From CAZPBN01 sp964584935 (GTDB lineage Bacteria > Acidobacteriota > Aminicenantia > Aminicenantales > Aminicenantaceae), in NCBI GenBank assembly GCA_964584935.1, contig CAZPBN010000014.1, positions 1 to 64,000 on the forward strand: a DNA stretch of 64,000 nt. Direction: 5' to 3'. The stretch's first letter is position 1. Every line of letters starts with the position of its first letter. The position numbers were made by a program, and so were the translations under genes. The notes under the pieces are model-generated. The model was not told the origin of the DNA. It saw only the letters and a program-made list of their open reading frames with translations, and made no database searches. Of the stretch, positions 1 through 9,003 are shown piece after piece.

Positions 1-1
1 C

Positions 2-1114
2 AGCCATTTCAGTAATTTATGGCGAAAAAAAACGATTATCTCTGAAACTCCTGTTAAAGCATCAGCTGAATGGGATATAAGGGAAAATCCTTTGTATATT
101 ACTAGTAGTAAGCGTTTTTCTTTACCTGTTGCAAAAGTATTAAATAAAATGAGAACGGAGCCATTAGAAGGCGAAATTACTGGGAATGAAAGATCAGATG
201 AAATTTCCCCTATTATGATTATAGTTAATGAGAAGAATCGACAGAATGCTTTAAGAGCATTTGCGAAGATAATTAATGAGAAGAATCTGAATAAAAATAA
301 ATCTCCATTTAAAGCTGTAGGTTGGGTTGGAAAAAAGAGGGAAGATGATAAACTTTGTATTCCCAGATATTGTGATTTTGTTCAGAAAAAGAAACGTGAA
401 AAAAAAGACTTTCAATGTTTAAAAGGTTATTTAAACGCCTGTAATTATGTTGATACGAAAAGAAATGGATTAAAACCATATAAAGATATAATTTTTCGTT
501 GTCTAACTAAAATTCTTAGAATTGCTAATGTTAAAAATGATGGAGATTTTTTTTCACCTTCAAGATTAGAGAATTACATGTCGGATAATTATAAGAAAGA
601 GTTAGAATATTTACTAATTAAAATAGCTAAATGGTGTTTAATGCTTTATAAAAGAAAAAGTATAGAAAATGAGTTTTTTGATTATATTTGCGAAGAGTTT
701 CTTTTAATGTATATAGAAAAGGAAATTGGGCAATTATTGATAAATTTTCTGACTGAAGATTATGATGAAGAAGTAATGAAGGAAAAGACTGTGAAAGTTG
801 ATAATAGAATAAAGATTGATGATATAGATATTGAGGTGTCAACAATACATGGAGCTAAAGGAGAGACCCATGAAGCAACTTTATATCTAGAAACATTCTT
901 TAAAGAAAATGATATAAAAGATATTGTTCCTTTTTTGATCGATGGTGGTTCTCCAAAGAAAACACAAAAAAAGAGGCTCAAAATGGCATATGTTGGGATG
1001 TCTCGAGCGAGAAGTCTTCTTTGTGTTGCTGCAGATGAGAAAAGTTTAGAAGGTCATGAAGAAGATCTTAAAAAAAATGGATGGGAAATTAGGAAAATTG
1101 AAACTATTTTATAG
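2..1114 (+). CDS. UvrD/Rep-like superfamily 1 helicase, C-terminal part (5' end outside window)
   Basis: The frame is open from base 2, so this is the 3' part of a longer gene cut by the window edge; the TTG at 92 is not a convincing start. The last ~90 residues hold two SF1 helicase motifs: a motif V-like stretch (STIHGAKGETHEAT) and a motif VI-like stretch (MAYVGMSRARSLL) with the arginine finger. Walker A and B would lie upstream, out of view. UvrD-type helicases of this size occur in repair and, paired with OLD-family nucleases, in Gabija-type defence (GajB); the neighbouring defence-like cassette makes that plausible but unproven. The DNA is visibly more AT-rich than the next gene, suggesting a separate origin. 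Confidence 0.72.
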   Translation, partial: SHFSNLWRKKTIISETPVKASAEWDIRENPLYITSSKRFSLPVAKVLNKMRTEPLEGEITGNERSDEISPIMIIVNEKNRQNALRAFAKIINEKNLNKNKSPFKAVGWVGKKREDDKLCIPRYCDFVQKKKREKKDFQCLKGYLNACNYVDTKRNGLKPYKDIIFRCLTKILRIANVKNDGDFFSPSRLENYMSDNYKKELEYLLIKIAKWCLMLYKRKSIENEFFDYICEEFLLMYIEKEIGQLLINFLTEDYDEEVMKEKTVKVDNRIKIDDIDIEVSTIHGAKGETHEATLYLETFFKENDIKDIVPFLIDGGSPKKTQKKRLKMAYVGMSRARSLLCVAADEKSLEGHEEDLKKNGWEIRKIETIL

Positions 1115-1234
1115 TTGTTAACTTATGATTTTTAATAGACGGAGACATTTTTACAGAAGATTAATTTTTAATGGTTGAAATTTATTTTTTTAAAATAATC
1201 TGAGTTTTTAAATGAACCTTCATTCTTGTATAAA

Positions 1235-1261
1235 TTGACAACCATTGCATATTAATATAAA
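1235..1261 (+). promoter_or_regulatory. Candidate promoter of the defence-type cassette
   Basis: TTGACA at 1235-1240 and TATAAA at 1256-1261, separated by 15 bp, lie about 50 bp upstream of the DUF6361 ATG. The spacer is shorter than the optimal 17 bp, so the call is tentative. No clear Shine-Dalgarno precedes that ATG. Confidence 0.35.
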
Positions 1262-1311
1262 ATCCATACTTCACCTTATGCAGAAGACTAAAAAAGCATA
1301 AAACAAAGAAA

Positions 1312-2517
1312 ATGGCGTCATCATTCACCTGGGTCGATTTTTCCGAAGAAGACAGGCATCGGATAAAGGAAGTGCTTTATCTTTTTCGTGACAGAGAGAT
1401 CCGTGAGGAACTGGGAGTGGGGACAGTGAGAGATGCGATTTCTGATATCTTGTTTCCGGGAACAAGTACTCTGCACACCCGGGCTAAGTATATGCTTTTT
1501 ATACCCTGGATTTTTATGGAAAGGGAAAAGCGGAGAACCTCTTCTCAGAAAATCGAAGAAGAGTCCAGAATGGATGAACTGGCTCTGAGTTCATTCTTAA
1601 AGGATGCCGGTGAAACAGATGGGGTCATCGGCATGGTTGCGGGACAAAGCCTTAAAATCCTTCCCAGTTATATGTATTGGTCTGGTTTGGGTATATGGGG
1701 AATACGAAAATTTGAAGGTTCCATCAATCAGTATTTCAGGTCCCTGGATCAATATTATATTTACCTGGATAGTGCCGTGAGATCTGAAACAGAACAAATG
1801 CATCCCAATATCCGGAGCAACTGGGATCCCAATATTGTTAAGCCTTCGGCTGGTTTTCCCAAAAAACCGACCTTAAATTTAACCTATGATGAGGCTGAAT
1901 ACTTGCGGGATAAAATAAAAACAAACTGCAGAAACAGTCTTCTCGCATTTCTTGTGAGTGAGACAGAATCGGTTAACATTGATTTTATCTGGGAGCATCC
2001 TCAGTTCGGTCATTTCAATAAAGAGCATAAAAATATTGTGAGGCACGCCAGAAACTTTTCAGAAGTGATCCATGGAGCCTCTCTTCTTTACAATTTCATG
2101 CTTTCTCAAGAAATAGAACAAAGCGAATGGATTGACAAATATAAAAAGAAAATAAAATCTTGGGACAATGAAATCAAGTCCCGTTTCCATGAAATTGCCA
2201 ATTGGGACTTGAATGAATTCTGGGAAATCATTTTCAATCAAAACAATCAAATTCCACGCCTTACAAAGCGATTTATAGAACAATGGATAAATCAAGTTCA
2301 CACAAAGAAAAACCTAGCCCGAATACATGATGATCAAAAAGCCAAAAGTCTTATCTATAACCGGGAAGTAAGAATCAAAGGAAACCGCTCAAGACTGAAA
2401 AACAAAAGCATGCTTTCTAAATGGGCTGGAGCCGCCGGGGCTTATAAACTGAACTTCCGGTGGAGGATTGTGCAGCGGATCGTCAACGATATACTCAAAG
2501 GATTGCAAGGAACATAA
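1312..2517 (+). CDS. DUF6361-family protein, first gene of a defence-type cassette
   Basis: A 401-residue soluble protein. The N-terminal stretch (SSFTWVDFSEEDRHR, then a DILFPGTSTLHTRAKY segment near residues 50-65) matches what I recall of the DUF6361 family, whose biochemical role is unknown to me. No catalytic motif, signal peptide or membrane segment is visible. The C-terminus is rich in Lys and Arg (around RIKGNRSRLKNKSML), which could contact nucleic acid. It is followed at once by the PLD-like gene (ATG 5 bp after the stop) and then by a large helicase in a 4-bp overlap, so the set is almost certainly one operon. Association with helicase and PLD genes suggests anti-phage defence; that role is inferred from context. 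Confidence 0.7.
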   Translation: MASSFTWVDFSEEDRHRIKEVLYLFRDREIREELGVGTVRDAISDILFPGTSTLHTRAKYMLFIPWIFMEREKRRTSSQKIEEESRMDELALSSFLKDAGETDGVIGMVAGQSLKILPSYMYWSGLGIWGIRKFEGSINQYFRSLDQYYIYLDSAVRSETEQMHPNIRSNWDPNIVKPSAGFPKKPTLNLTYDEAEYLRDKIKTNCRNSLLAFLVSETESVNIDFIWEHPQFGHFNKEHKNIVRHARNFSEVIHGASLLYNFMLSQEIEQSEWIDKYKKKIKSWDNEIKSRFHEIANWDLNEFWEIIFNQNNQIPRLTKRFIEQWINQVHTKKNLARIHDDQKAKSLIYNREVRIKGNRSRLKNKSMLSKWAGAAGAYKLNFRWRIVQRIVNDILKGLQGT

Positions 2518-2521
2518 GAGA

Positions 2522-4384
2522 ATGCTTGATCCTCATGATAGGACTCTCTATCTCAATGCTTTACGGCCTCCTACGGGTTTCATCCTGGATCAAGCTGTCG
2601 CCACCACTTATTCTTTAAATCTTCTCACTCTTCTCACCGTTCCTTTATCATTTGCCAAGTTTGAGCTTAAAAACAAGGATGAGATTATCAATGATCCGGT
2701 TACTCTTTTAGAAGCTTTGAGGAGAAGCTCTGGAAGGTTTCACATCTTTTGTCAGAATGGGAATATCAAAGTTCCATCTGCGCCCAACTGCCTTTTCAAC
2801 TATCTTGAGAAGATGATCATTGAGGTCTCGCCTCCTGATAAATATGGGGTGTTTCATCCTAAACTATGGGTGTTGCGGTTTTTAGGGGAAAATAGAAAAA
2901 ACGTTTTCTACCGTTTTATCTGCTTATCCAGAAATATCACCTTTGATCAATCATGGGATACAATTCTGACTCTGGAAGGTCCAGTCAAAAGAAGTTTCTT
3001 CGCCAGGAATAAACCGCTTTCTGATTTTATGAAATCTCTACCTGAGTTAGCCAAGAGGAAATTGGCAAAAGCATTGAATGACAAAATAACCGAGATGGCA
3101 GAAGAAATAAGACACGTTGATTTCAAACTTCCTCCTTTTTATGAGGATCTAAAATTCTGGCCAATGGGAATTGACAAAAAAAGACAATTTCCCATAAGGG
3201 ATGACTATTACAGGATGCTGATTGTTTCCCCGTTTCTGACCAATGACATTCTAAAGCGGTTGGGAAACAATAGATCCGGCAATATCCTAATTTCCAGAAA
3301 AGAAGAGATGGATGCTTTAGAAGAGGAAACGCTTGACCGGTTTGAGGAAAAGTATCAAATGGATGAAGCGGCTTATGACAAAGAAGAAGCCCCGATTGAA
3401 ATCTCAAGTGAGGCGGCAAAAGGGTCGCAGATTGATGAAGAAAGCGAACTTTCAGGGCTTCACGCCAAGATACTATTGGCAGAGTCAGGCAGGAATGCGT
3501 ATTTATGGACAGGTTCGGCAAATGCAACCAATGCGGCATTTGATAACCATAATGTCGAGTTTATGGTTGAACTGAAAGGAAAAAGAAACAGAGTTGGAAT
3601 TGATCGATTTTTAGAGAAAGAGGATCATGTGACATCATTTCGCGACCTTTTGGAGGAGTACATTCCAATTGAGAGACCAGAAAAAGAGAACAAGAAAAGA
3701 AAAGAGCTTAAGAGACAGCTTGACATAGCCAAGAGAGAGATATCAAACTCTTCTATACGAGTGAAGGTGGTGAAAGACAGAAGTGGGAAAAAATATCATA
3801 TGGAACTCATTTTTCCAAAATATTTGAAATTTCAGAAAGGTTTATCCATCAGTGGAAGGGTCTGGCCGATTAGTATTAAATACACCTATGCCCAGCCACT
3901 TCAATTTGAGAATTCTCTTCCGTCTCAATACTTTAAGAATCTTTCCCTGGAGCAAATAACGGGTTTGTTTGCTTTTGAATTAAAAATGAAATCTCTGAGT
4001 GAAACCATTCGATTTGTTCTCAATCTGCCTGTATCAGGGATGCCAGAAAACAGAGATGAGAAAATACTTCAAGTTATCATTTCTGATAAAAAAAATTTCA
4101 TTCGTTATCTTCTTCTTTTATTGTTTGAAGGGGAGTACAGCTATCTTGCTTCCAATATAGATAAGAAAATCAGAACCATGGGGAAAGATTGGGGACGCTG
4201 GTTTTTTTGGAAAGATATGCCGCTTTTTGAAGAATTAGTCAGAGCTTACAGCCGGTTTCCGGAAAAAATCAACCGCATATCCCATCTCATCAAACAATTG
4301 AAGAAAACAGAAGAAGGGAGGAAGCTTTTGCCTGAAGAATTCGAATTCATTTGGTCTCTATTTGAGGAGGCTGATCTCAAATGA
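2522..4384 (+). CDS. Phospholipase D-like (HKD superfamily) protein of the defence-type cassette
   Basis: About 620 residues. The frame opens earlier (ATG 2468, inside the upstream gene), but ATG 2522 follows that gene's stop by 5 bp and is the better start. Two PLD-like half-sites are visible: HPK at about residue 112 (VFHPKLWVLRF, followed by LSRN) and HAK at about residue 314 (LHAKILLAESG, followed by WTGSANAT). In PLD-fold nucleases paired H-x-K sites make up the phosphodiesterase centre, so DNA or RNA cleavage is the likely activity. The C-terminal third has no recognisable motif. Its stop overlaps the helicase start (ATGA). DISARM's DrmC is another PLD protein in a defence operon with a helicase. 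Not secreted. Confidence 0.78.
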   Translation: MLDPHDRTLYLNALRPPTGFILDQAVATTYSLNLLTLLTVPLSFAKFELKNKDEIINDPVTLLEALRRSSGRFHIFCQNGNIKVPSAPNCLFNYLEKMIIEVSPPDKYGVFHPKLWVLRFLGENRKNVFYRFICLSRNITFDQSWDTILTLEGPVKRSFFARNKPLSDFMKSLPELAKRKLAKALNDKITEMAEEIRHVDFKLPPFYEDLKFWPMGIDKKRQFPIRDDYYRMLIVSPFLTNDILKRLGNNRSGNILISRKEEMDALEEETLDRFEEKYQMDEAAYDKEEAPIEISSEAAKGSQIDEESELSGLHAKILLAESGRNAYLWTGSANATNAAFDNHNVEFMVELKGKRNRVGIDRFLEKEDHVTSFRDLLEEYIPIERPEKENKKRKELKRQLDIAKREISNSSIRVKVVKDRSGKKYHMELIFPKYLKFQKGLSISGRVWPISIKYTYAQPLQFENSLPSQYFKNLSLEQITGLFAFELKMKSLSETIRFVLNLPVSGMPENRDEKILQVIISDKKNFIRYLLLLLFEGEYSYLASNIDKKIRTMGKDWGRWFFWKDMPLFEELVRAYSRFPEKINRISHLIKQLKKTEEGRKLLPEEFEFIWSLFEEADLK

Positions 4385-7300
4385 ATCGCCAAGTGAACAA
4401 GCCAGATGTTGACCGCATAATGGGACCATTGAAAGATTTTCAGAAACGGTCTGTGGAAAAAATTTTTCAGCGCCTTTATTTGGATGATGATCACACCAAC
4501 CGTTTTTTGATTGCCGATGAAGTGGGTCTGGGAAAGACACTGGTTGCCCGAGGAGTTGTTGCCAAAGGAATTGATTATTTATGGAAAAAGGATGTGGAGC
4601 GAATCGATATCATTTATATATGCGCAAACCGGGATATTGCCAGCCAGAACATCAATAGACTGAATATTACTGAAAACAGAGAGTTTTCTATGGCTTCACG
4701 GCTGACTATGCTTCCTCTAAGAATCTCAGGATTGAAACACAATAGGTTGAATTTCTTATCATTCACTCCGGGGACTTCTTTCAAACTCCATTCGAAGAAT
4801 GGGATAATGCAAGAGCGAGCGCTTATTTATCATACACTCAAAGAATATTGGGGCCTGCAGGGGATGGCATCGATCAATCTGTTTCAGGATCGAGCCTCAA
4901 AAGAGAACTGGCGATATATGGTCGATCAATTTAAAGAAAAGTATTCCATTGATTCAGATTTGGAAAAGAATTTTATGAATGCTGTCCATCAAAGAATAAA
5001 GGAAGAAAAGAAAAACGGGAAGAAGGATATAAAAACAAGATTTTTTGAACTCTGCAAACGATTCAAATTCCATAAAAGGAGAGAAAATGTTCCTCAGAAG
5101 GATAAAGAGGATGTGAGGGAAGTGATTGGAGAATTGAGGATGATTCTGGCTAATTCCTGTTTGGATGCTTTGGAGCCGGATATTGTTATTTTGGATGAGT
5201 TCCAGCGTTTTAAGTATTTGCTGGATGGACAGGGAGAAATGGGACAATTAGCCCAGCATATGTTTAATTACAAAAATCCTGACGGAGAAGTCAAAATTAT
5301 TTTGCTTTCTGCCACGCCTTATAAAATGTATACGGTTCATAATGAAGAGGATATGGACAATCATTATGAGGATTTTATTCGAACGGTTCATTTTTTATTT
5401 GATGATAAAGATAGAACCGAGCAGTTTCAAAGAAGATTGAAGTGTTTTAGAAATGTTCTTCTGTCTGTGAGCTCCCAGAAATTGAAAGAGCTTAAGGAAA
5501 TAAAGCAAGAGATAGAGGATGAGCTAAAAAAAATAATGGTGCGGACAGAGCGTTTGGCTTACACACCGGACCGGAATGGTACGATCAAAGAGAAGGATAC
5601 ACAATACTGCCAGGTCAAAATAACCGATTTGGATGAATTTGCCGCGGCTGATAAGCTTTCCAAAGAACTCAAATCCTATGATATGGTTGAGTACTGGAAA
5701 TCAGCGCCCTATCTTTTGAATTTTATGGAAGATTATGATTTGAAGCGCCGGCTGAATAAAATCATTCAAAAGGAGCCCATTCAGAGAAACATCTTCAACC
5801 TGCTTAAAAAATACAAGAAAAACATGTTGCAGTGGCATACGATGAGGAATTACAGTCAAGTTGATCCTGGAAATGCCAAAATGCGAACGCTCATTCAAAG
5901 GGGATTGGATAAAGAAAGCTGGAAGCTCCTGTGGATCCCGCCTTCTCTTCCTTATTACAAGCCTTTCGGGTGTTTTGGAAAAAAAGAGCTTCAGAATTAT
6001 ACGAAGTCACTCATATTTTCTAATTGGCAGGTTGTCCCCAAAGCCATTGCTTCAATCTGCAGTTACGAAGCAGAAAGGCGGCAGATAAAAGAATTCAAGC
6101 AATTGGATGTGGGATACGACAGGATTCATAAAAAACGAAGTCCTCTTATCATTTTTGCAGAAAAAGAGGGTCGGCTCACCGGGATGGCAAATCTCACTTT
6201 GATGTATCCCTGCATGACGTTTATTAAGAATATCGATCCATTGAGTATTGCACTTGATTTTCTTCCCCTGAGCGGGCCTCCTTCTTTTCGCTTTGTCTAT
6301 GAAGAAGTCAAAAGACGGGTTGAAGAGCTTTTGGAAAAGGCTGTTGGGCGTAAGGAAAGGAAGATAGGCAGGCCTGATGAGCGTTGGTATTGGGCTGCTT
6401 TAGCCTTAATGGACCGGAAATTTAATTATAAAGATTTAGATACATGGTTTAAAACGCGAAACCGTGATTTAAAATGGAATGCACTTATAAAATCCAGAAC
6501 AGGTGATGAAAAAGAAACGTATTTCACAAAGCATGTGGAAAGGTTTTCTAACTTTTTTTATAATCCGGAAGAATTAGGGAGAAGGCCTGATGATCTGGTG
6601 GAAGTGCTGGCAAAACTTGCCCTAGCATCACCAGCGGTTTCTGCAGCAAGAAGTTTGCTTCGTTTAAAAAAAGAAAGTGAGCCTATCGAATATCCCAAAT
6701 TTCTGTTTGGTTCTGCAAAGATTGCTTCTGGATTTCGTGTTTTGTTCAATATGCCGGACTCGATAAGTCTTGTTCGGAGCGGAGATGATCAAAAGTCTTA
6801 CTGGGAGCAAGTACTGGATTATTCTCTTTCCGGAAACTTACAAAGTGTGATGGATGAATACAATCATATTTTGAATGAATCTTTAGGGCTTTTTGAGAGA
6901 CCGTTTTATAAAAAAATAGAAAAGATTGCCGAGGAATTCTATTCAGCTGTTTCCATTCGGACTGTGGGGATGTCTTTTGATGAAATCGTTGTTGAGCCTG
7001 TAAAGAAGCGAATTCAAATAAACAACAGAAGAATCAGATGCCGGTATGCCCTGAGATTTGGAGAAGAGAAGAGAGTCGAAGAGCAAGAAGTGACGAGAGC
7101 GGATCAAGTGAGGAGTGCCTTCAATTCTCCTTTCCGGCCTTTTCTCCTGGCTACAACATCCATTGGGCAGGAAGGGCTTGATTTTCATCAGTACTGTCAT
7201 TCTATTTATCACTGGAATCTTCCTCATAATCCTGTCGACCTTGAACAAAGGGAGGGAAGAATCCACCGGTATAAAGGATTTGTGATAAGGCGCAATCTCG

Positions 7301-7665
7301 CTCGTCATTTTGGATTGGAAAAATTAAAGGAGAAAAGAAACCTTTTTGTTGAACAACGCAGCGATCCCTGGCGTTTTCTTTTTGATCTGGGGATTTCAAG
7401 CAGGAGAGATGACGATGATGATATCATTCCTTATTGGGTGTTTGAAACAGAGAAAGGAATCAAAATCGATCGCAATGTTCCCTGTCTTCCTTTGAGCCGG
7501 GATGTGGAACTATTTAAAGATCTCAAAAATAGCCTGGCTTTGTACAGAATGGTTTTTGGCCAGCCTCGCCAGGAAGATTTGCTTGAATTCTTAAAGAAAG
7601 TCTTTAATGAAGAAGATATCAGCGATGACATAAGAAATTTACGGATTGATTTATCTCCTAAGTGA
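4381..7665 (+). CDS. Large SNF2/DEAD-like superfamily 2 helicase of the defence-type cassette
   Basis: A 1094-residue SF2 ATPase. An upstream glutamine lies at residue 21; Walker A is DEVGLGKT (46-53), the DExx box is DEFQ (272-275), motif III is LSATP (309-313), motif V lies around ATTSIGQEGLDF (924-935) and motif VI is QREGRIHR (956-963). Large insertions separate the two RecA lobes (roughly residues 330-900), far longer than in ordinary helicases and typical of defence helicases. It starts in an ATGA overlap with the PLD gene, so translation is probably coupled. The expected role is ATP-driven translocation or remodelling on invading DNA, guiding the nuclease partners; this is inference. 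Confidence 0.85.
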   Translation: MNRQVNKPDVDRIMGPLKDFQKRSVEKIFQRLYLDDDHTNRFLIADEVGLGKTLVARGVVAKGIDYLWKKDVERIDIIYICANRDIASQNINRLNITENREFSMASRLTMLPLRISGLKHNRLNFLSFTPGTSFKLHSKNGIMQERALIYHTLKEYWGLQGMASINLFQDRASKENWRYMVDQFKEKYSIDSDLEKNFMNAVHQRIKEEKKNGKKDIKTRFFELCKRFKFHKRRENVPQKDKEDVREVIGELRMILANSCLDALEPDIVILDEFQRFKYLLDGQGEMGQLAQHMFNYKNPDGEVKIILLSATPYKMYTVHNEEDMDNHYEDFIRTVHFLFDDKDRTEQFQRRLKCFRNVLLSVSSQKLKELKEIKQEIEDELKKIMVRTERLAYTPDRNGTIKEKDTQYCQVKITDLDEFAAADKLSKELKSYDMVEYWKSAPYLLNFMEDYDLKRRLNKIIQKEPIQRNIFNLLKKYKKNMLQWHTMRNYSQVDPGNAKMRTLIQRGLDKESWKLLWIPPSLPYYKPFGCFGKKELQNYTKSLIFSNWQVVPKAIASICSYEAERRQIKEFKQLDVGYDRIHKKRSPLIIFAEKEGRLTGMANLTLMYPCMTFIKNIDPLSIALDFLPLSGPPSFRFVYEEVKRRVEELLEKAVGRKERKIGRPDERWYWAALALMDRKFNYKDLDTWFKTRNRDLKWNALIKSRTGDEKETYFTKHVERFSNFFYNPEELGRRPDDLVEVLAKLALASPAVSAARSLLRLKKESEPIEYPKFLFGSAKIASGFRVLFNMPDSISLVRSGDDQKSYWEQVLDYSLSGNLQSVMDEYNHILNESLGLFERPFYKKIEKIAEEFYSAVSIRTVGMSFDEIVVEPVKKRIQINNRRIRCRYALRFGEEKRVEEQEVTRADQVRSAFNSPFRPFLLATTSIGQEGLDFHQYCHSIYHWNLPHNPVDLEQREGRIHRYKGFVIRRNLARHFGLEKLKEKRNLFVEQRSDPWRFLFDLGISSRRDDDDDIIPYWVFETEKGIKIDRNVPCLPLSRDVELFKDLKNSLALYRMVFGQPRQEDLLEFLKKVFNEEDISDDIRNLRIDLSPK

Positions 7666-7691
7666 ATAGGGGATAGGGAGGGGTGGTTTCA

Positions 7692-8387
7692 ATGGATTTT
7701 TTTCAGAATGTCAAAAAGGAACAGGTTGATTTGAAAAAACTAGGGGAAAAGGAATTTCAGGCTTTGATTCATTCCACCATTCGTACCATCGTCAACCAGT
7801 TTAAAAGGAAACAGGATAATTTCTTTAATGAGCATGATTTTCACCAGTATTGCTATCATATTTTTTACGGGAAAAAGCAGTTTTCCAAACAATACAGGAC
7901 ATTGGACGGGAAGAAAACAAATATTGTGCATCCGGAATATCCGACTTTAAAGCGGTTCAGGCGGAAGCCGATAGGCAGAGTTGATGACAGGGGAGTACGT
8001 GCCCGGTATGATATGGTGGTTCTCAACCCTGAGTTTATTGAGAGAAATGATTTTGAGACTGTACGGGATAGAGACATAAGAAAGGTTAAAGCGGGCGGGG
8101 AAATAAGGAACATCATTGCGGCTCTGGAATTTAAATACATTATCAGACATAGTCTCCATTATTTGAATGAAATCATGTTCGATCATCTCAAGCTGGAGAA
8201 TGATGATGAAGTGGAGCAGAAATATATGCTGGTCTTCACAAACACACAGGAGAGAAAGATTGACTATTTTGAAGAATTTGTGCTGGGAAAGGGAATAAAA
8301 GCTCTTTATATTGCGCCTTGGAAATCAGGTAGTAAAAGACTGGAAGTCAAAGAGTATCCTTGTTGTTGGTTATATAAAAAAACATAG
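7692..8387 (+). CDS. Small protein with a PD-(D/E)XK nuclease-like pattern, last gene of the defence-type cassette
   Basis: I do not recognise the family. I choose ATG 7692 because an AGGGAGG ribosome site ends about 10 bp upstream; the GTG at 7683 lies too close to it. In the 231-residue product, an acidic helix (E47, D49) precedes D107 in a hydrophobic strand (ARYDMVVLNP) and E146-x-K148 in the next predicted strand (AALEFKY). That spacing and setting fit the PD-(D/E)XK nuclease core. The gene sits 26 bp after the helicase in the same orientation and ends the cassette, so it probably supplies a second nuclease or a recognition subunit. The nuclease call is inference from four residues. Confidence 0.5.
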   Translation: MDFFQNVKKEQVDLKKLGEKEFQALIHSTIRTIVNQFKRKQDNFFNEHDFHQYCYHIFYGKKQFSKQYRTLDGKKTNIVHPEYPTLKRFRRKPIGRVDDRGVRARYDMVVLNPEFIERNDFETVRDRDIRKVKAGGEIRNIIAALEFKYIIRHSLHYLNEIMFDHLKLENDDEVEQKYMLVFTNTQERKIDYFEEFVLGKGIKALYIAPWKSGSKRLEVKEYPCCWLYKKT

Positions 8388-8442
8388 TTCATAGGTTGAT
8401 TGGGTAAATCAGAAGGAAATCAGTCTTGTAAATTTTTTGTAT

Positions 8443-8462
8443 ATATGACAGTATAATCATAT
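8443..8462. promoter_or_regulatory. ArsR-type operator over the arsR promoter
   Basis: A perfect inverted repeat, ATATGA (8443-8448), 8-bp spacer, TCATAT (8457-8462), covers a TATAAT -10 box at 8452-8457. The arsR ATG follows at 8469. The same arms with the same 8-bp spacer recur at 8946-8965, which supports autoregulation by the ArsR encoded here. Confidence 0.65.
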
Positions 8463-8468
8463 AGATTC

Positions 8469-8816
8469 ATGAAAAAAGCTGTCAACGTATTCAAAGCTCT
8501 CTCTGACCCCACCCGTTTGCGTATCCTGATGCTCCTTTCACAAAGAGAATTATGCGTGTGTGAGCTTGCCTTCACACTGAAAATGGAGCAGTCAAGAATA
8601 TCTCATCAGTTGCGGATTTTAAAAGATGTGGATTTAGTTGAGGATGTTAGGGACGGAAAATGGATCAATTACAGAATCCCTGATAAAACAAAAAAAGATC
8701 TGAAAGCTATATTCAATAAGACTTTCAAAGAAGATTTTTCTGAATCAGAGAAATTCCAAAAAGACAGGAAAAATATAGAAATATGCCTTAAAGAAAACAT
8801 CCGAATGAAAAAATGA
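8469..8816 (+). CDS. arsR: ArsR/SmtB-family metalloregulatory repressor
   Basis: A 115-residue winged-helix repressor. The N-terminal FKALSDPTRLRIL stretch is the classic ArsR opening. ELCVCEL holds the Cys29-x-Cys31 pair which, in ArsR, binds As(III)/Sb(III) on the DNA-recognition side. SRISHQLRILKD is the recognition helix. The Lys-rich tail (residues ~85-115) is ordinary. It heads the arsenic cluster, and operator-like repeats sit at its own promoter and at the next one downstream. Expected behaviour: dissociation from DNA on metalloid binding, inducing the permease/thioredoxin/arsC genes. The TATAAT lies only ~11 bp before the ATG, so the message may be almost leaderless. Confidence 0.9.
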   Translation: MKKAVNVFKALSDPTRLRILMLLSQRELCVCELAFTLKMEQSRISHQLRILKDVDLVEDVRDGKWINYRIPDKTKKDLKAIFNKTFKEDFSESEKFQKDRKNIEICLKENIRMKK

Positions 8817-8923
8817 GCTTGACCCGTTCCTGTTTTGCTGACATCTGTATTACATTCTATCCTTAAGTCAGAGTTCAGTCACGCACATTACAAAAAAAAA
8901 TCTCATAAAAAACTCATAATAAA

Positions 8924-8965
8924 TTGACAATAGGCAATAAATATGATATGAATATATGTTCATAT
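8924..8965 (+). promoter_or_regulatory. Promoter with second ArsR-type operator
   Basis: TTGACA (8924-8929), a 17-bp spacer and TATGAA (8947-8952) form a good sigma-70 promoter. The operator ATATGA-N8-TCATAT (8946-8965) covers the -10 box. The arm sequences and spacer length are identical to the arsR operator 0.5 kb upstream, so one repressor probably controls both promoters. Confidence 0.65.
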
Positions 8966-9003
8966 ATATATTTTTTACTTCTATTGATTGTAGAAAAGGC
9001 TCC

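Noticed and set aside
3123..3539. 138-aa minus-strand frame within the PLD-like gene
   Set aside because: Composition is that of an antisense shadow; the plus frame has clear PLD motifs.
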